From Bacteroidales bacterium (lineage in GTDB: Bacteria > Bacteroidota > Bacteroidia > Bacteroidales > UBA932), in NCBI GenBank assembly GCA_017631435.1, contig JAGBTG010000035.1:1-64000 (forward strand): 64,000 bases of DNA, read 5' to 3'. Positions 30,233 through 39,794 of the stretch are shown here, piece after piece; within the stretch, counting starts at the first letter, position 1, and each line of letters begins with the position of its first letter. The position numbers and the translations under genes were made by a program. The notes below the pieces were generated by a model that worked only from the letters and a program-made list of their open reading frames with translations, was not told the DNA's origin and made no database searches.

Positions 30233-32380
30233 ATGGAGAAAGATGCAATTTTTGAGACGGCAGAGAGGTATGTCAGGTACACCGGAAAGTCAATTTTCCT
30301 TACAGGAAGGGCAGGTACGGGAAAGACCACATTTCTCAAGTACATTGCGCAGTCAATCTCCAAAAGGTTTGTCATCCTTGCTCCAACAGGTGTGGCGGCC
30401 ATAAATGCAGGGGGATCCACCATCCACTCCTTCTTTCAGCTGCCCCTTTGTCCTTATCTGCCTGATGTAAAAGAACTTGTTACTGAATATCAGACTCCCG
30501 ACAGATACCGAAGCCTCCGCAAGGAACGCATAAAGATTATCCGCACATTAGACCTCCTTATCATTGATGAAATCTCAATGGTGAGGGCAGACCTGCTTGA
30601 TGCAGTTGATATGACCTTGAGAAAGTATCGCCGCAATGACCTCCCTTTTGGAGGGGTGCAGCTGCTGATGATTGGAGACATCCACCAGCTCTCACCTGTG
30701 GTAAAGGAGAGTGAAAGGCAATATATTTCACAGGTTTATCCTTCTCCTTACTTTTTCCATTCAAAAGCATTGGGGAAGATGGATTATATAACCATTGAGC
30801 TTCAGAAGGTGTACAGGCAGAAGGATGCAGAATTTATTGGGATACTTAATGCTGTACGTGACAATAAAGTGACTCCTGAGGTTCTGGAAAAACTCAATTC
30901 CAGGGTTGGTGCACCCCAAGATATGGATGAGGTTGTGCGGCTTACTACCCATAATGCCCAGGCAGATAATATCAACGCATTGGAACTGGTAAAGCTGTCG
31001 GGAAAACCGGAGGTGTTTACAGCCAGGATTGAAGGGGATTTTCCTTCAAACAACTACCCCGCAGATGAGTTCCTGAGTCTCAAGGAGGGTGCCAGAGTGA
31101 TGTTTGTCCGTAACGATCCACAGGGCAAATATTATAATGGAAAAATGGGAACTGTGCTGGAGATTTCTGCAGCAGGGAATGTGCTTGTTGAGGATTTTGA
31201 GGGAGGGCTTGTTGAGGTTGAGCCTGTTGTGTGGGAGAATATTCAGTATGAGATAGACCAGCAGACATCAGAGATTGTTCCTGTTGTGGTGGGCAAGTTC
31301 CGCCAATTGCCGCTTAGAATTGCGTGGGCTGTAACTATACACAAGAGTCAGGGACTCACCTTTGACAAGGTTATTATTGATGCTGGAGCAGCATTTGCTT
31401 TTGGTCAGGTTTATGTGGCACTTTCAAGATGCCGTACACTAGAGGGGATATCCCTTGAGACCCCAATTTCTGCTTCTTCCCTCTATAATGATTCACATAT
31501 TTCCCGTTTCAATGAAGCGGTTTCCCCTTTTGCAATTGTGCAGTCTTCTCTAGGCAGTGCAGAGAGGGCCCACAGGTTCAATGTTCTGAGGGAGATTTTC
31601 AATTTTGAGCCTGTTGTGAGGACTTATGGATGGCATATGAAAAACTGGCGTGCCGGATATGAGCAGTTATATCCAGCTGATACACAGACTCTCCTCTCCC
31701 ATCAGAATACACTTTTTGAGCTAAGGAAAACAGCAGACACTTTTTCCCGACAGTTAACCCATATTGAAACTTCTGGCGCCACTGACGAATACCTCACAGA
31801 ACGTCTTGAAAAGGCTTCCGGATATTTCCTTCCTTATTTTGGGCAGATGAGAGAATGCTGCAATGCTGTTGCAGACCTTGAAATTGACAACAAAGAGGTC
31901 AAGAAGAAAGCAAAGGACTCATGGGTTGAACTGATGATTCTGCTTGATATCATTTGCGGTGTGCTTGAAGCCATTTCCGGTGGTACTTTTTCTATTGAGA
32001 ACTACTCCAGATTAAAAACTGAGAGTCAGCTCAAAGATAGAAGTGCAGTTTCTCGCAAGAAAAAAGCACTGAAGATAGAAGTTGACGCCAATGCATCACC
32101 TGTTCAGGTGAATGAACAGCTTAAACAATTGCTTCAGCAATGGCGTACTGAACGGTTCAAAAAAGATAATGTGCCGGCTTATACCATCATCCATCAGAGT
32201 ACATTGTTTGAAATTGCATCAAAGATTCCGCAAAACATGTATGAACTTGGCAATATCAAGGGGATGGGTAAAGCCAAATGCAAGAAATATGGGGCCGAAA
32301 TATTGGCAATTACAGTAAAATTTGCCGCTTTTTCCACAAAAGACGATGGCTCTGGCCAGATTCAGGACAATTTGTTCTAG
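30233..32380 (+). CDS. PIF1/RecD-like DNA helicase with HRDC domain
   Basis: 715 residues. Superfamily-1B helicase: Walker [19 protein letters not shown] (about 20), Walker [17 protein letters not shown] (about 107), motif [13 protein letters not shown], motif [23 protein letters not shown] and [14 protein letters not shown]. After about residue 430 there is a Bacteroidetes-type extension ending in an HRDC-like module ([29 protein letters not shown]). 5'-3' helicases of this group resolve G-quadruplexes and stalled forks. Cytoplasmic. The start at 30233 is the first ATG after the divergent neighbour. Confidence 0.88.
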   Translation: MEKDAIFETAERYVRYTGKSIFLTGRAGTGKTTFLKYIAQSISKRFVILAPTGVAAINAGGSTIHSFFQLPLCPYLPDVKELVTEYQTPDRYRSLRKERIKIIRTLDLLIIDEISMVRADLLDAVDMTLRKYRRNDLPFGGVQLLMIGDIHQLSPVVKESERQYISQVYPSPYFFHSKALGKMDYITIELQKVYRQKDAEFIGILNAVRDNKVTPEVLEKLNSRVGAPQDMDEVVRLTTHNAQADNINALELVKLSGKPEVFTARIEGDFPSNNYPADEFLSLKEGARVMFVRNDPQGKYYNGKMGTVLEISAAGNVLVEDFEGGLVEVEPVVWENIQYEIDQQTSEIVPVVVGKFRQLPLRIAWAVTIHKSQGLTFDKVIIDAGAAFAFGQVYVALSRCRTLEGISLETPISASSLYNDSHISRFNEAVSPFAIVQSSLGSAERAHRFNVLREIFNFEPVVRTYGWHMKNWRAGYEQLYPADTQTLLSHQNTLFELRKTADTFSRQLTHIETSGATDEYLTERLEKASGYFLPYFGQMRECCNAVADLEIDNKEVKKKAKDSWVELMILLDIICGVLEAISGGTFSIENYSRLKTESQLKDRSAVSRKKKALKIEVDANASPVQVNEQLKQLLQQWRTERFKKDNVPAYTIIHQSTLFEIASKIPQNMYELGNIKGMGKAKCKKYGAEILAITVKFAAFSTKDDGSGQIQDNLF

Positions 32381-32399
32381 TTGTGAGCACTCAATTTCA

Positions 32400-32407
32400 T
32401 ATATTTG
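32400..32407 (+). promoter_or_regulatory. -7 element for xpt operon
   Basis: TATATTTG matches TAnnTTTG; 23 bp upstream of the xpt ATG. Confidence 0.55.
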
Positions 32408-32430
32408 TAAAAGACTTAACATATACAACA

Positions 32431-32997
32431 ATGCAGATACTTAAAGAAAGAATATTGAAGGACGGCAAGTGCTTTCCCGGTGGCATCCTTAAAGTGGACA
32501 GTTTTATAAATCATCAGATGGATCCAGTGCTTATGGAAGCAATGGCTGAAGAGTTTGTAAAGCGTTTTGAAGGTTCCGGCATAAACAAAATACTTACTGT
32601 AGAGGCCAGTGGTATAGCCCCTGCCATTATGGTTGGTTATCTGATGAAGTTGCCGGTTGTTTTTGCCAAGAAAAACAAACCGTCAACAATGGAGAATATG
32701 CTGGTAACTGAAGTGTTTTCGTTTACCAAGAACAAGACCTATACTGTATGTGCCAGCAAAGACTACATCAGTGAGGGAGACAAGATACTTTTCATAGATG
32801 ATTTTCTTGCCAATGGCAATGCGGGACTTGGAATGATTGATCTTGTAAAACAGGCAGGCGCAGAAATGGCTGGAATGGGTTTTCTTATAGAAAAGGAATT
32901 CCAGGGCGGTGCTGTAAAACTACGCAATGAAGGAGTGAGGGTTGAATCACTTGCTGTGATTGAGAGCCTTGATAATTGTACAATTACGCTAAAATAA
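32431..32997 (+). CDS. xpt: Xanthine phosphoribosyltransferase
   Basis: 188 residues, the normal length for Xpt. It joins xanthine to PRPP to give XMP. Visible motifs are [18 protein letters not shown] (adenine-PRT-like base-side region), the PRPP-binding loop [16 protein letters not shown] (about 128-143) and [12 protein letters not shown]. The leader sequence shows no guanine riboswitch. First gene of an operon with the GH84 hydrolase (11 bp) and a GNAT enzyme (5 bp), an unexpected combination. Functionally it complements the guanine deaminase and purine permease at 21-23 kb. Confidence 0.92.
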   Translation: MQILKERILKDGKCFPGGILKVDSFINHQMDPVLMEAMAEEFVKRFEGSGINKILTVEASGIAPAIMVGYLMKLPVVFAKKNKPSTMENMLVTEVFSFTKNKTYTVCASKDYISEGDKILFIDDFLANGNAGLGMIDLVKQAGAEMAGMGFLIEKEFQGGAVKLRNEGVRVESLAVIESLDNCTITLK

Positions 32998-33008
32998 AAC
33001 CATAACTT

Positions 33009-34991
33009 ATGAATCGTACGGTTATTATCATGTTTCTTGCCATTTTCATGGCATGCAATTCTGTATTGGCACAAAATGCCTATACAATTTATCCTGTACC
33101 GCAGGAACAGAAGACATTGAAAGGAAAATCTTCCTTCACGCTGAAAGTTTGTGTTGTAGCGGAGCCTGGAATTGACAAATATACCCTTGACCGTGCATTG
33201 CAGGTACTCAAGGCCAAAGGTTTGGATGCGTCAATTGCTGATAAACCACAATCAGGAAAATCAACTGTGTACCTTGGTATAAATGGGTCAAAAGGTACGG
33301 CCGACCGTAAGGCTTCAGGCCTTAAACTTAAGAGGGATATTTTCAGCCAGCCCAAATATGACCGCCATATTGTAAGCCTTTCATCAAACGGAGGCAAGGC
33401 TCAGGTGGTTATACTTGGCGAGAATACTGATGCTGTATTCTACGGCCTGGCTACTTTGGAGCAGATGTTGGACAATGGAACTGACAATCTTTCAAATGTT
33501 GTTTTCTACGATTTTGCTGATGTCAAATACCGTGGAGTGATTGAGGGTTATTATGGAGTTCCTTATAGCATGGAGGTTACACAGGACCTTTTCCGCTTTA
33601 TGGCCCGCTATAAATTGAATATGTACATGTACGGTGCAAAGAGCGACCCTTACCATACCCGTTACTGGGATAAGGCATATCCTGAGAAGATTACCGACAA
33701 CGAGAAGAGATTTGGTCTTATGACACAGGATATGATGAAACAGCTTACCCAAACTGCTCATGAGTGCAAGGTGAATTTCATCTGGGCAATCCATCCGGGC
33801 CAGACATTTACTGCCCTTGGAGAATCAGATGTACTTGACAGGATTATGGGCAAGTTTGAACTTATGTACGGTCTAGGTGTGCGTCAGTTTGGAGTGTTTG
33901 TTGATGATTGCGGTGTGCCTTATGATGATCCATCATTGAAACAGTGTGCAGACCGCCTTTCAGACCTTCAGAATATGATTGATGCCAAATGGAACGGTGC
34001 CGGTGTTGCAGCAGCAGATACCGTTAAGCCATTGCAGTATGTTCCGCAGTTATATGCCTACAGTTGGGCAAAACCGGAGCTTGCCCGCAAGTTCTGGAGT
34101 TCATTGAATCCTGTCCCAAGTAAGGTAAATATCTATACAACCGGTAAAAATGTCTGGTCGGTACCTAATGGAAAAGACCTTGAAGTGCTCAATGATTACC
34201 TGGGACGCGAGGTTTCATGGTGGTGGAACTACCCTTGTAACGATGTTGATGTTACCAAGATTTTTGTAGCTGACACATACACCAACTTTGCAGATGAGAC
34301 ACATATCCATTTCAGTGGAGAACTGGAGAAAGACCTTCAGGTAAAGACCATTATAATTAACCCTATGCAACAGGGCGCACTTTCTAAGATTCCTTTGTTT
34401 GGGGTTGCAGACTATACCTGGAATATGGATTCCTTCAACAATATGGAGAACTGGAAAGCATCCCTTCCTGCTGTTGTTGGTAAAGTGAATGCACAGGATT
34501 TTGAGACAATTGTCCCATACTTGCGTTACTATGATTCATTGTCTCCACTTGCTGGTCTTATCAATGAGTTCAAGGCGGCTTACAAACAGAATCCTTCTCA
34601 GGTTTCTGCGGATGCCCTTAAGGCTGAACTTGCAAAAATTTCCAAGGCATGTGAAATTGTCGGGAAGATGAAGGAGTCTGAAAATGAGAGTGATACATTG
34701 TTTTATGCCGATTTGAGGCCGTTTTTGCTCAAACTTCAGGTTATGGCTCAGACTGCTGAGTTTATGGTTGATGCCCTTACTTCAGAGAACTTGCAGGGAA
34801 TTGATGCTGTTGGGTTTGCTAAATGCTGGAGTGCAATTGAGGGTATAGACAAGAATGATAATCATCGTTTTGATATCTTGCGAGGTATGGGCAATGAGAT
34901 TACCCTTCAGGTGAAGACAGCAGAGCCTGCTGCACAGGTTTTGAGGCCATTCCTTGATTGGCTGCTTGAAGAACTGGACATTAAATTTTAA
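33009..34991 (+). CDS. Secreted GH84 beta-N-acetylglucosaminidase (O-GlcNAcase/hyaluronidase-like)
   Basis: 660 residues; signal peptide MNRTVIIMFLAIFMACNSVL-AQ. An N-terminal GH20b-like domain (about 25-150) is followed by the GH84 barrel: KYRGVIEGYYGVPYSMEV (about 172), KLNMYMYGAKSDPYHTRYW, FIWAIHPG and the catalytic aspartate pair in FGVFVDDCGVPYDD (about 297), with WNYPCNDVD further on. These residues match the Bacteroides enzyme used as a model of human O-GlcNAcase. Removes terminal GlcNAc from glycoproteins or glycosaminoglycans, probably in the periplasm. C-terminal 200 residues helical, as usual in the family. Confidence 0.92.
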   Translation: MNRTVIIMFLAIFMACNSVLAQNAYTIYPVPQEQKTLKGKSSFTLKVCVVAEPGIDKYTLDRALQVLKAKGLDASIADKPQSGKSTVYLGINGSKGTADRKASGLKLKRDIFSQPKYDRHIVSLSSNGGKAQVVILGENTDAVFYGLATLEQMLDNGTDNLSNVVFYDFADVKYRGVIEGYYGVPYSMEVTQDLFRFMARYKLNMYMYGAKSDPYHTRYWDKAYPEKITDNEKRFGLMTQDMMKQLTQTAHECKVNFIWAIHPGQTFTALGESDVLDRIMGKFELMYGLGVRQFGVFVDDCGVPYDDPSLKQCADRLSDLQNMIDAKWNGAGVAAADTVKPLQYVPQLYAYSWAKPELARKFWSSLNPVPSKVNIYTTGKNVWSVPNGKDLEVLNDYLGREVSWWWNYPCNDVDVTKIFVADTYTNFADETHIHFSGELEKDLQVKTIIINPMQQGALSKIPLFGVADYTWNMDSFNNMENWKASLPAVVGKVNAQDFETIVPYLRYYDSLSPLAGLINEFKAAYKQNPSQVSADALKAELAKISKACEIVGKMKESENESDTLFYADLRPFLLKLQVMAQTAEFMVDALTSENLQGIDAVGFAKCWSAIEGIDKNDNHRFDILRGMGNEITLQVKTAEPAAQVLRPFLDWLLEELDIKF

Positions 34992-34996
34992 AATAT

Positions 34997-35461
34997 ATGA
35001 ATAACAGAATCAATTATCAGATTACTACCGGAACCAAAGAAGATATTAACGCAATTGCGCAGTTCCAGGTAGACATGGCAGCAGAGTCTGAGGGTACTAC
35101 CCTGGACATTGCCCGCGTAACCCCAGGCGTAGCAGCCGTAATGGACGACCCATACAAAGGCACATATATCATTGCCCGTGCAGACGGCCAGACAATTGGC
35201 AGCCTGATGCTAACCCGCGAGTGGAGCGACTGGACCAACCGCTGGTACTGGTGGATCCAGAGCGTATACGTAAGACCAGAATACCGCGGCAAAGGCGCCT
35301 ACAGAGCCATGTACGCCAAAATCAAAGAAATGGCCCACGAACAAGGCGTAACCCAGGTCCGCCTATATGTAGACAAAACAAACTACAGAGCCCAGCAGGT
35401 ATACAAGAAATTGGGAATGGATGAGTGCCACTACCTTATGTATGAAGAGGTTCTTGGATAG
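34997..35461 (+). CDS. GNAT family N-acetyltransferase
   Basis: 154 residues, single GNAT domain: IQSVYVRPEYRGKGAYRAMY (acetyl-CoA loop R-G-K-G-A, about 90-110) and LYVDKTNYRAQQVYKKLGM (motif B). Substrate unknown. Starts 5 bp after the GH84 gene, so it is the last gene of the xpt operon. Codon use is strikingly richer in C-ending codons (GCC, CGC, GGC, ACC) than in its neighbours over about 35060-35420, which could mean a separate origin or strong codon selection. A bidirectional terminator follows. Confidence 0.85.
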   Translation: MNNRINYQITTGTKEDINAIAQFQVDMAAESEGTTLDIARVTPGVAAVMDDPYKGTYIIARADGQTIGSLMLTREWSDWTNRWYWWIQSVYVRPEYRGKGAYRAMYAKIKEMAHEQGVTQVRLYVDKTNYRAQQVYKKLGMDECHYLMYEEVLG

Positions 35462-35482
35462 CTATTGGTAATTTGCATTATA

Positions 35483-35529
35483 GAAACAGAGGTTGATTGC
35501 AGTTTGCATTCAACCTCTGTTTCCTTTTT
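35483..35529. terminator. Long bidirectional hairpin terminator
   Basis: GAAACAGAGGTTGA / TCAACCTCTGTTTC, a 14-bp perfect stem with a 13-base loop, followed by CC and five T. Separates the convergent GNAT and PH-domain genes. Confidence 0.85.
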
Positions 35530-35546
35530 ATGAAGGCATCTCTTTT

Positions 35547-35930
35547 TTATTTCAATGCATATATTGAAATTATACGGCTGATATCCAGAATGTCTGAAGC
35601 CCCGCGGAACTCAAATCTTATACGCCCTACTCCGCTGAAATAAAGGTCAAGTTCACTGTCAAAATCAAGCAATCCCGAAGTTTCAACCGAAAAAACTGAA
35701 ATCTTTGAATAAGGCATAATTGTGAAATCCTTCTTTTTCCCGGTCAATCCCTGAACATTTACAGCAATGATTCGCTTGTCTGTAAATATCACATGATCCC
35801 GCACATCCTTATAGCAGCCAAGTACTGTTTCTCCAGGAACCATTATAGGTTCCAATTCTTTTGCAAATTTATCATCATCGACCTTCTTAAGTTTGAAGAT
35901 GCTTCCATTTTCAAAATCTATCATATACAA
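35547..35930 (-). CDS. Bacterial PH-domain protein
   Basis: 127 residues. ETVLGCYKDVRDHVIFTDKR and IIAVNVQGLTGKKKDFTIMP, then YSKISVFSVETSG..DFDSEL, are the repeated strands of a bacterial pleckstrin-homology domain (bPH_1-like: 'T-D-x-R-I-I..Q-G-x-x-G-K-K'). Soluble, function unknown. Met codons at positions 1 and 3 are both possible starts. Single gene with a TAACTTTG promoter element at 35941-35948. Confidence 0.8.
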   Translation of the reverse strand: MYMIDFENGSIFKLKKVDDDKFAKELEPIMVPGETVLGCYKDVRDHVIFTDKRIIAVNVQGLTGKKKDFTIMPYSKISVFSVETSGLLDFDSELDLYFSGVGRIRFEFRGASDILDISRIISIYALK

Positions 35931-35940
35931 ATCATTTTCC

Positions 35941-35948
35941 CAAAGTTA
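35941..35948 (-). promoter_or_regulatory. -7 element for the PH-domain gene
   Basis: Minus strand TAACTTTG fits TAnnTTTG, immediately upstream of the start codon region (10-17 bp), so the leader would be very short. Confidence 0.4.
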
Positions 35949-36093
35949 ACAAATTTTGATAAGAGCATGGAGTTAGAGTAAATTTTTTTTAGAAAAAAGC
36001 AAAAATCAAATCTATATATAAATTTTTGCTTTTTCAGGCATGATAACAATAAGTTTCCTGATAGTTTTACTTCTGAAAATTTTTAACAAAGTT

Positions 36094-37059
36094 ATGTCAC
36101 TTAATTTGTCGAGAAAAATACCGCAAGTGCAAGGGGAAGAGTGCAAGGCGGGTAAGATTATGGACCCTTTTGTAGATTGGGGATTCAAACGTTTGTTCGG
36201 CTCAGAAGAACACAAGGATAATCTCATTGGTTTCCTGAATCTTCTTCTTGAACCTAAATCTAAAATTGAGAGTATAAGTTATGTAAACACCGAGTTTATT
36301 CCAGATCAACAGGACCAGAAAAGATGTTATTTTGATCTTATATGCGTGAACTCTGATGGTGTGAGATTCCTTGTTGAGATGCAAAATTGTTCCAAGAGCA
36401 ATTTTAATGACAGGATTCTTTATTACACATGCTCTCTTATTACCAAGATGGGAAAAAGAGGTAAAGATTGGGATTATGCAGATATCAAGAAAGTCTATTC
36501 AATATGCCTTATGAACTTTAAATTCGGCAATAACCCTTCTTTGCGAAAAGATTATGCTCTCTATGATGCCATTAATAAAGATTTGTTCTCAGACAAATTG
36601 AATATCATTATGTTGCAAATCCCATGTCTGGAAGCAGAATCCATATCAGACTGCTCAGAAGAATATGAATTTTTGTTATATTTGCTGAACCATATGCATA
36701 AAAATATGAAGACAATTGAGCAATTGAAAAAAGAGGTTGAGCAAACTAATCTTCCCGATGATAAAAAAGAACTTTTTTACAAAGTCCTTGATACAGCCGA
36801 TGTTGAGTCTCTATCTGAAAAAGAAAGATTCCAATATGAAGCTGAATTGAAGTATTACCGTGACACTATGAATGAATATATGTGGCAAAGAACGGAAGGT
36901 AGAAGAGAAGGACGCGAAGAAGGAAGAGCAGAAGGACGTGCAGAAGGACGTGCAGAAGGAATAAAAGAGGTAGCAGCTTCAATGAAGCAATCTGGCGCAA
37001 CAGTTGACTATATAGCTCAAGTAACCAAGCTTTCCGTACAGGAAATAGAACAACTGTAA
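36094..37059 (+). CDS. Rpn/PDDEXK-family nuclease (labelled 'PD-(D/E)XK transposase')
   Basis: 321 residues from the ATG at 36094; an ATG 18 codons upstream would add a hydrophobic stretch that does not belong to the family. KIMDPFVDWGFKRLFGSEEH at the N-terminus and the nuclease core CYFDLICVNSDGVRFLVEMQ (D...ExQ) identify the Rpn family, DNA endonucleases that promote recombination; they are not true transposases. C-terminus holds a run of E-G-R-(R/E/A) repeats (about 268-292) likely forming a charged helix. Such genes are often gained and lost. The DUF1653 gene follows after 5 bp. Confidence 0.85.
   Translation: MSLNLSRKIPQVQGEECKAGKIMDPFVDWGFKRLFGSEEHKDNLIGFLNLLLEPKSKIESISYVNTEFIPDQQDQKRCYFDLICVNSDGVRFLVEMQNCSKSNFNDRILYYTCSLITKMGKRGKDWDYADIKKVYSICLMNFKFGNNPSLRKDYALYDAINKDLFSDKLNIIMLQIPCLEAESISDCSEEYEFLLYLLNHMHKNMKTIEQLKKEVEQTNLPDDKKELFYKVLDTADVESLSEKERFQYEAELKYYRDTMNEYMWQRTEGRREGREEGRAEGRAEGRAEGIKEVAASMKQSGATVDYIAQVTKLSVQEIEQL
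36895..36966 (+). repeat. 12-bp tandem repeat inside the Rpn-like gene
   Basis: Six tandem units related to GAAGGACGTGCA (two exact copies at 36931-36954), translating as E-G-R-x units. Repeat number is likely to vary between strains by slippage in steps of four codons. Confidence 0.85.
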
Positions 37060-37064
37060 ATTTT

Positions 37065-37295
37065 ATGAGCCAATACTACAGACACTTCAAAGGCAATATC
37101 TATAAAGTTCTCCTAGTAGCAAAACATTCAGAAACGCTGGAGGACTTTATAGTCTACCAGGCAATGTACGGAGAACATGGCATTTGGGTTCGCCCCAAAG
37201 CCATGTTTGAAGAAACCATCACCAGAGAGGGCCAGACTTTCAGGCGGTTCTCTCCAATATCTGATGAGGAAGCTTTGAAATATTTGGCAGATTGA
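37065..37295 (+). CDS. DUF1653 family protein
   Basis: 76 residues: YYRHFKGNIYKVLLVAKHSE, then FIVYQAMYGEHGIWVRPKAM and F-x-E-T-I-x-x-x-G-x-x-x-x-R-F, the complete DUF1653 pattern. Soluble, function unknown; related domains resemble RNA-binding or deaminase-associated folds. Shares a transcript with the Rpn-like gene. Confidence 0.88.
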   Translation: MSQYYRHFKGNIYKVLLVAKHSETLEDFIVYQAMYGEHGIWVRPKAMFEETITREGQTFRRFSPISDEEALKYLAD

Positions 37296-37323
37296 TTATT
37301 CCCTGCAGATTCCTCCTCATCCC

Positions 37324-37713
37324 CTACCCAAGAAGCACTTGTATCTGAGGAATCAGTCCCTCATCAGCCGGCAGCCATTTGACGTTATGTAAAGACTTTG
37401 CGTTAAGCCACGCATCAGCCTCATGCTCATTAAGTTGAAGCGTGTCAGACAATAAAGAACACACAAAACAATGCATAGTAAGGTGGAAATTTGGATAATC
37501 CCACTCAACAGTATCCAACAACTCCACCACCTCTATCTCAGCATCCAGTTCCTCTTTTATCTCACGCTTGAGTGCATCTTCCAAGCTCTCCCCAGCCTCA
37601 GTCTTACCGCCCGGAAACTCCCACCATCCCTTAAAATCACCGTACCCGCGCCGTGTAGCGTAGACCATACCGTCTTTTATGATTATTGCTGCTACTACTT
37701 CTATGATTTTCAT
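37324..37713 (-). CDS. Nudix hydrolase, MutT-like (8-oxo-dGTP diphosphatase)
   Basis: 129 residues, normal MutT size. Nudix box GGKTEAGESLEDALKREIKE followed by EL (about 36-57, G-x5-E-x7-R-E-x-x-E-E). The N-terminus EVVAAIIIKDGMVYATRRGY and the FPGGK context are those of (deoxy)nucleoside triphosphate pyrophosphohydrolases that remove oxidised dGTP. Single leftward gene converging on the DUF1653 gene. Confidence 0.87.
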   Translation of the reverse strand: MKIIEVVAAIIIKDGMVYATRRGYGDFKGWWEFPGGKTEAGESLEDALKREIKEELDAEIEVVELLDTVEWDYPNFHLTMHCFVCSLLSDTLQLNEHEADAWLNAKSLHNVKWLPADEGLIPQIQVLLG

Positions 37714-37776
37714 AGTTATATACTAGTCAATATTAGTGTTTGAGTTTTAAAGATAGCTAAAATAAATCTTATTTTG

Positions 37777-37784
37777 TATATTTG
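37777..37784 (+). promoter_or_regulatory. -7 element for the gene at 37817
   Basis: TATATTTG matches TAnnTTTG; 32 bp upstream of the start codon. Confidence 0.5.
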
Positions 37785-37816
37785 AGATTCTGTAATTACT
37801 CTATTGATTACTGCAT

Positions 37817-38554
37817 ATGAAAACTTTTCTTAAACATTATTGGTTATCATTACCGGTTTTCCTTGCAGTGCTTTTGTGTCTGGGTATATTGCTCATGCTT
37901 GGCTATCCCACTTCCCTTGATTTGTTAGTGGGCCTGCTTGAATTGTTGGTGATCCTGGCATTGCCGGTTTCATGGTTCTTCCTCACAAGGAAGAAAGAAT
38001 GGAAGAAATTTGCAGTTTCTTTCGGATTATCGGCATTTGTAGTTTTAACCTTATGTGTGTTTTCAACAATTGTTTCAATGAGTAGTCCCGACGGTTTTGG
38101 CCGTTCTCACCCTATTCCCCCAGATTTACAGTACGATATTCCCCTAAAGAGCAGTGATCCTTTTATATACGAATCTAAGGATCAGACTGCACAAGTTGAC
38201 AGTACCGATTTAAACACTTGGCTGCAGATTTGGGACAATCCTGGACAAGGCGGCATCTATAAATATGATTTCCATTATGGCACCCTTCCAGCAGGTGAAA
38301 TCTTCCTGAAATGTTATGAGGTTACTGATAACATCCGTTTGTCTGAAGACAGTTTGTCCGTCAAGAGTAAAGTTGCTGTTCCTGCAAATCATTCTTTTTC
38401 AAAAATTGTCGGGAAACAGGAATTTATAATCTACGAGGGCGATTTTGGTGATTATTATGCTGCAAGGATTGAGGTTTGGTTCCGTGATGTGGAAACTGGA
38501 GCTGAATGTAAACTTCTAGAGAAGATTTATCGTGTGGATGGGTGGATGAGATAA
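37817..38554 (+). CDS. Hypothetical membrane-anchored protein
   Basis: 245 residues. Three hydrophobic segments in the first 100 residues (LPVFLAVLLCLGILLML, LVGLLELLVILALPVSWFFL, FGLSAFVVLTLCVFSTIV) and then a soluble, probably periplasmic domain of about 140 residues (PDLQYDIPLKSSDPF...GDFGDYYAARIEVWFRDVET). I do not recognise the family. It stands alone with its own promoter and is followed by the MscS gene with a separate promoter. Confidence 0.6.
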   Translation: MKTFLKHYWLSLPVFLAVLLCLGILLMLGYPTSLDLLVGLLELLVILALPVSWFFLTRKKEWKKFAVSFGLSAFVVLTLCVFSTIVSMSSPDGFGRSHPIPPDLQYDIPLKSSDPFIYESKDQTAQVDSTDLNTWLQIWDNPGQGGIYKYDFHYGTLPAGEIFLKCYEVTDNIRLSEDSLSVKSKVAVPANHSFSKIVGKQEFIIYEGDFGDYYAARIEVWFRDVETGAECKLLEKIYRVDGWMR

Positions 38555-38577
38555 TATGATTTATTGAAATTATATCT

Positions 38578-38585
38578 TATTTTTG
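38578..38585 (+). promoter_or_regulatory. -7 element for the MscS operon
   Basis: TATTTTTG matches TAnnTTTG; 18 bp upstream of the ATG at 38604. Confidence 0.5.
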
Positions 38586-38603
38586 CACAAAACACATGAA
38601 ATT

Positions 38604-39782
38604 ATGAATTTGATAAATACTGAACTTGTACAGTGGCTTCAGCAGTTGGGTATTGCTGAAGGCTATGTTGATTTGGTGGTTACGGCAACTTCCATTTTTG
38701 TTATTCTCCTGGTTGCTTTCATTCTAGACAAAATCTGCCGCAGGATTATAACTCCATTAATCCGCAAGGTTACCAGCAAGACCGGCAATTCATGGGATGA
38801 CCATATTCTTAGCGATGAAGTACTTGATAATGTATGTAAACTTATTCCTCCTATTGTTGTTTCGGCATTGCTCCCACTTGCGCTCCATAGCATGCCAGTG
38901 TTGCTTTCGTGGTCTTTGAGGATTATCTGGATTTACATTATCATTATTGCAGTAAAGCTCGTTTGTGCATTCATTTCGTCGATTTATGCAATTTCATGCG
39001 AGAACGAGAAGTATAAAGGGCAGTCTCTTAAAGGATTTTACCAGATGTTGAAACTTGTGGTAATCTGTATAGGAGCCATCATAATAATAAGTGCATTGTT
39101 GGACAAGAATCCGTTGGTAATCCTTACTGGTTTGGGTGCCGGTACAGCAGTGCTGATGTTGGTTTTCCAGGATACCATTAAAGGACTTGTTGCAGGAATA
39201 CAGCTCAGTGCCAATGATATGCTCCGTCCGGGGGACTGGATCTCAATGCCTAAATATGGTGCAGACGGTGATGTGATTGAGGTTACCCTTACAACTGTAA
39301 AGGTACGTAACTGGGACAAGACCATCACCACTATCCCACCCTATGCACTGGTAAATGATTCTTTCCAGAACTGGAGAGGAATGTTTGATGAAGGTGGAAG
39401 ACGTATCAAGCGTTCTATCAATATTGACATGAATACCGTCCGTTTCTGTACTAAAGAGGAACTTGATTACTTCAAGCAGCAGCCGTGGATGGAGGGTTTT
39501 GAGCCGTCAGGTACAGATGAGGTAAATCTTTATATCTTCCGCCACTATATGGACTGGTATTTGAAGAACCACCCCGAGGTGCATAAAGGAATGACAATCC
39601 TTGTGCGCCAGATGCAGCCTACATCAGAAGGTATGCCTATAGAACTTTATTTCTTCTCTGCAGATACAGCATGGCTAAGATATGAGCATCTTCAGGGAGA
39701 GGTGTTTGACCATCTTCTTGCAGTTCTTCATTCTTTTGATTTGAGGGTATTCCAAAGGTCATCATCAGCTACAACCAAATAG
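38604..39782 (+). CDS. MscS-family mechanosensitive channel (YbdG-like)
   Basis: 392 residues from the ATG at 38604. Four to five membrane helices, then the pore-lining TM3 and beta domain: ILTGLGAGTAVLMLVFQDTI (about 165-185), GLVAGIQLSANDMLRPGDWI, ADGDVIEVTLTTVKVRNWDK and TTIPPYALVNDSFQNWRGM. The long insertion after the beta domain fits the YbdG/miniconductance group. Inner-membrane channel that opens under hypo-osmotic shock. First gene of an operon with a lipoprotein and a DUF1232 membrane protein. Confidence 0.9.
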   Translation: MNLINTELVQWLQQLGIAEGYVDLVVTATSIFVILLVAFILDKICRRIITPLIRKVTSKTGNSWDDHILSDEVLDNVCKLIPPIVVSALLPLALHSMPVLLSWSLRIIWIYIIIIAVKLVCAFISSIYAISCENEKYKGQSLKGFYQMLKLVVICIGAIIIISALLDKNPLVILTGLGAGTAVLMLVFQDTIKGLVAGIQLSANDMLRPGDWISMPKYGADGDVIEVTLTTVKVRNWDKTITTIPPYALVNDSFQNWRGMFDEGGRRIKRSINIDMNTVRFCTKEELDYFKQQPWMEGFEPSGTDEVNLYIFRHYMDWYLKNHPEVHKGMTILVRQMQPTSEGMPIELYFFSADTAWLRYEHLQGEVFDHLLAVLHSFDLRVFQRSSSATTK

Positions 39783-39794
39783 CATTACCTGCAT

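Noticed and set aside
32381..32430. Purine riboswitch before xpt or before the purine permease
   Set aside because: The 50-bp and 13-bp spacers are too short and show none of the conserved loop sequences.
36895..36966. CRISPR or other non-coding repeat array
   Set aside because: The 12-bp units are in frame, contiguous without spacers and encode a charged helix of the Rpn-like protein.
36094..37059. Transposase / insertion sequence
   Set aside because: Database labels of this family often say transposase, but the core is a PD-(D/E)XK Rpn nuclease, and no terminal inverted repeats or target duplications were seen.
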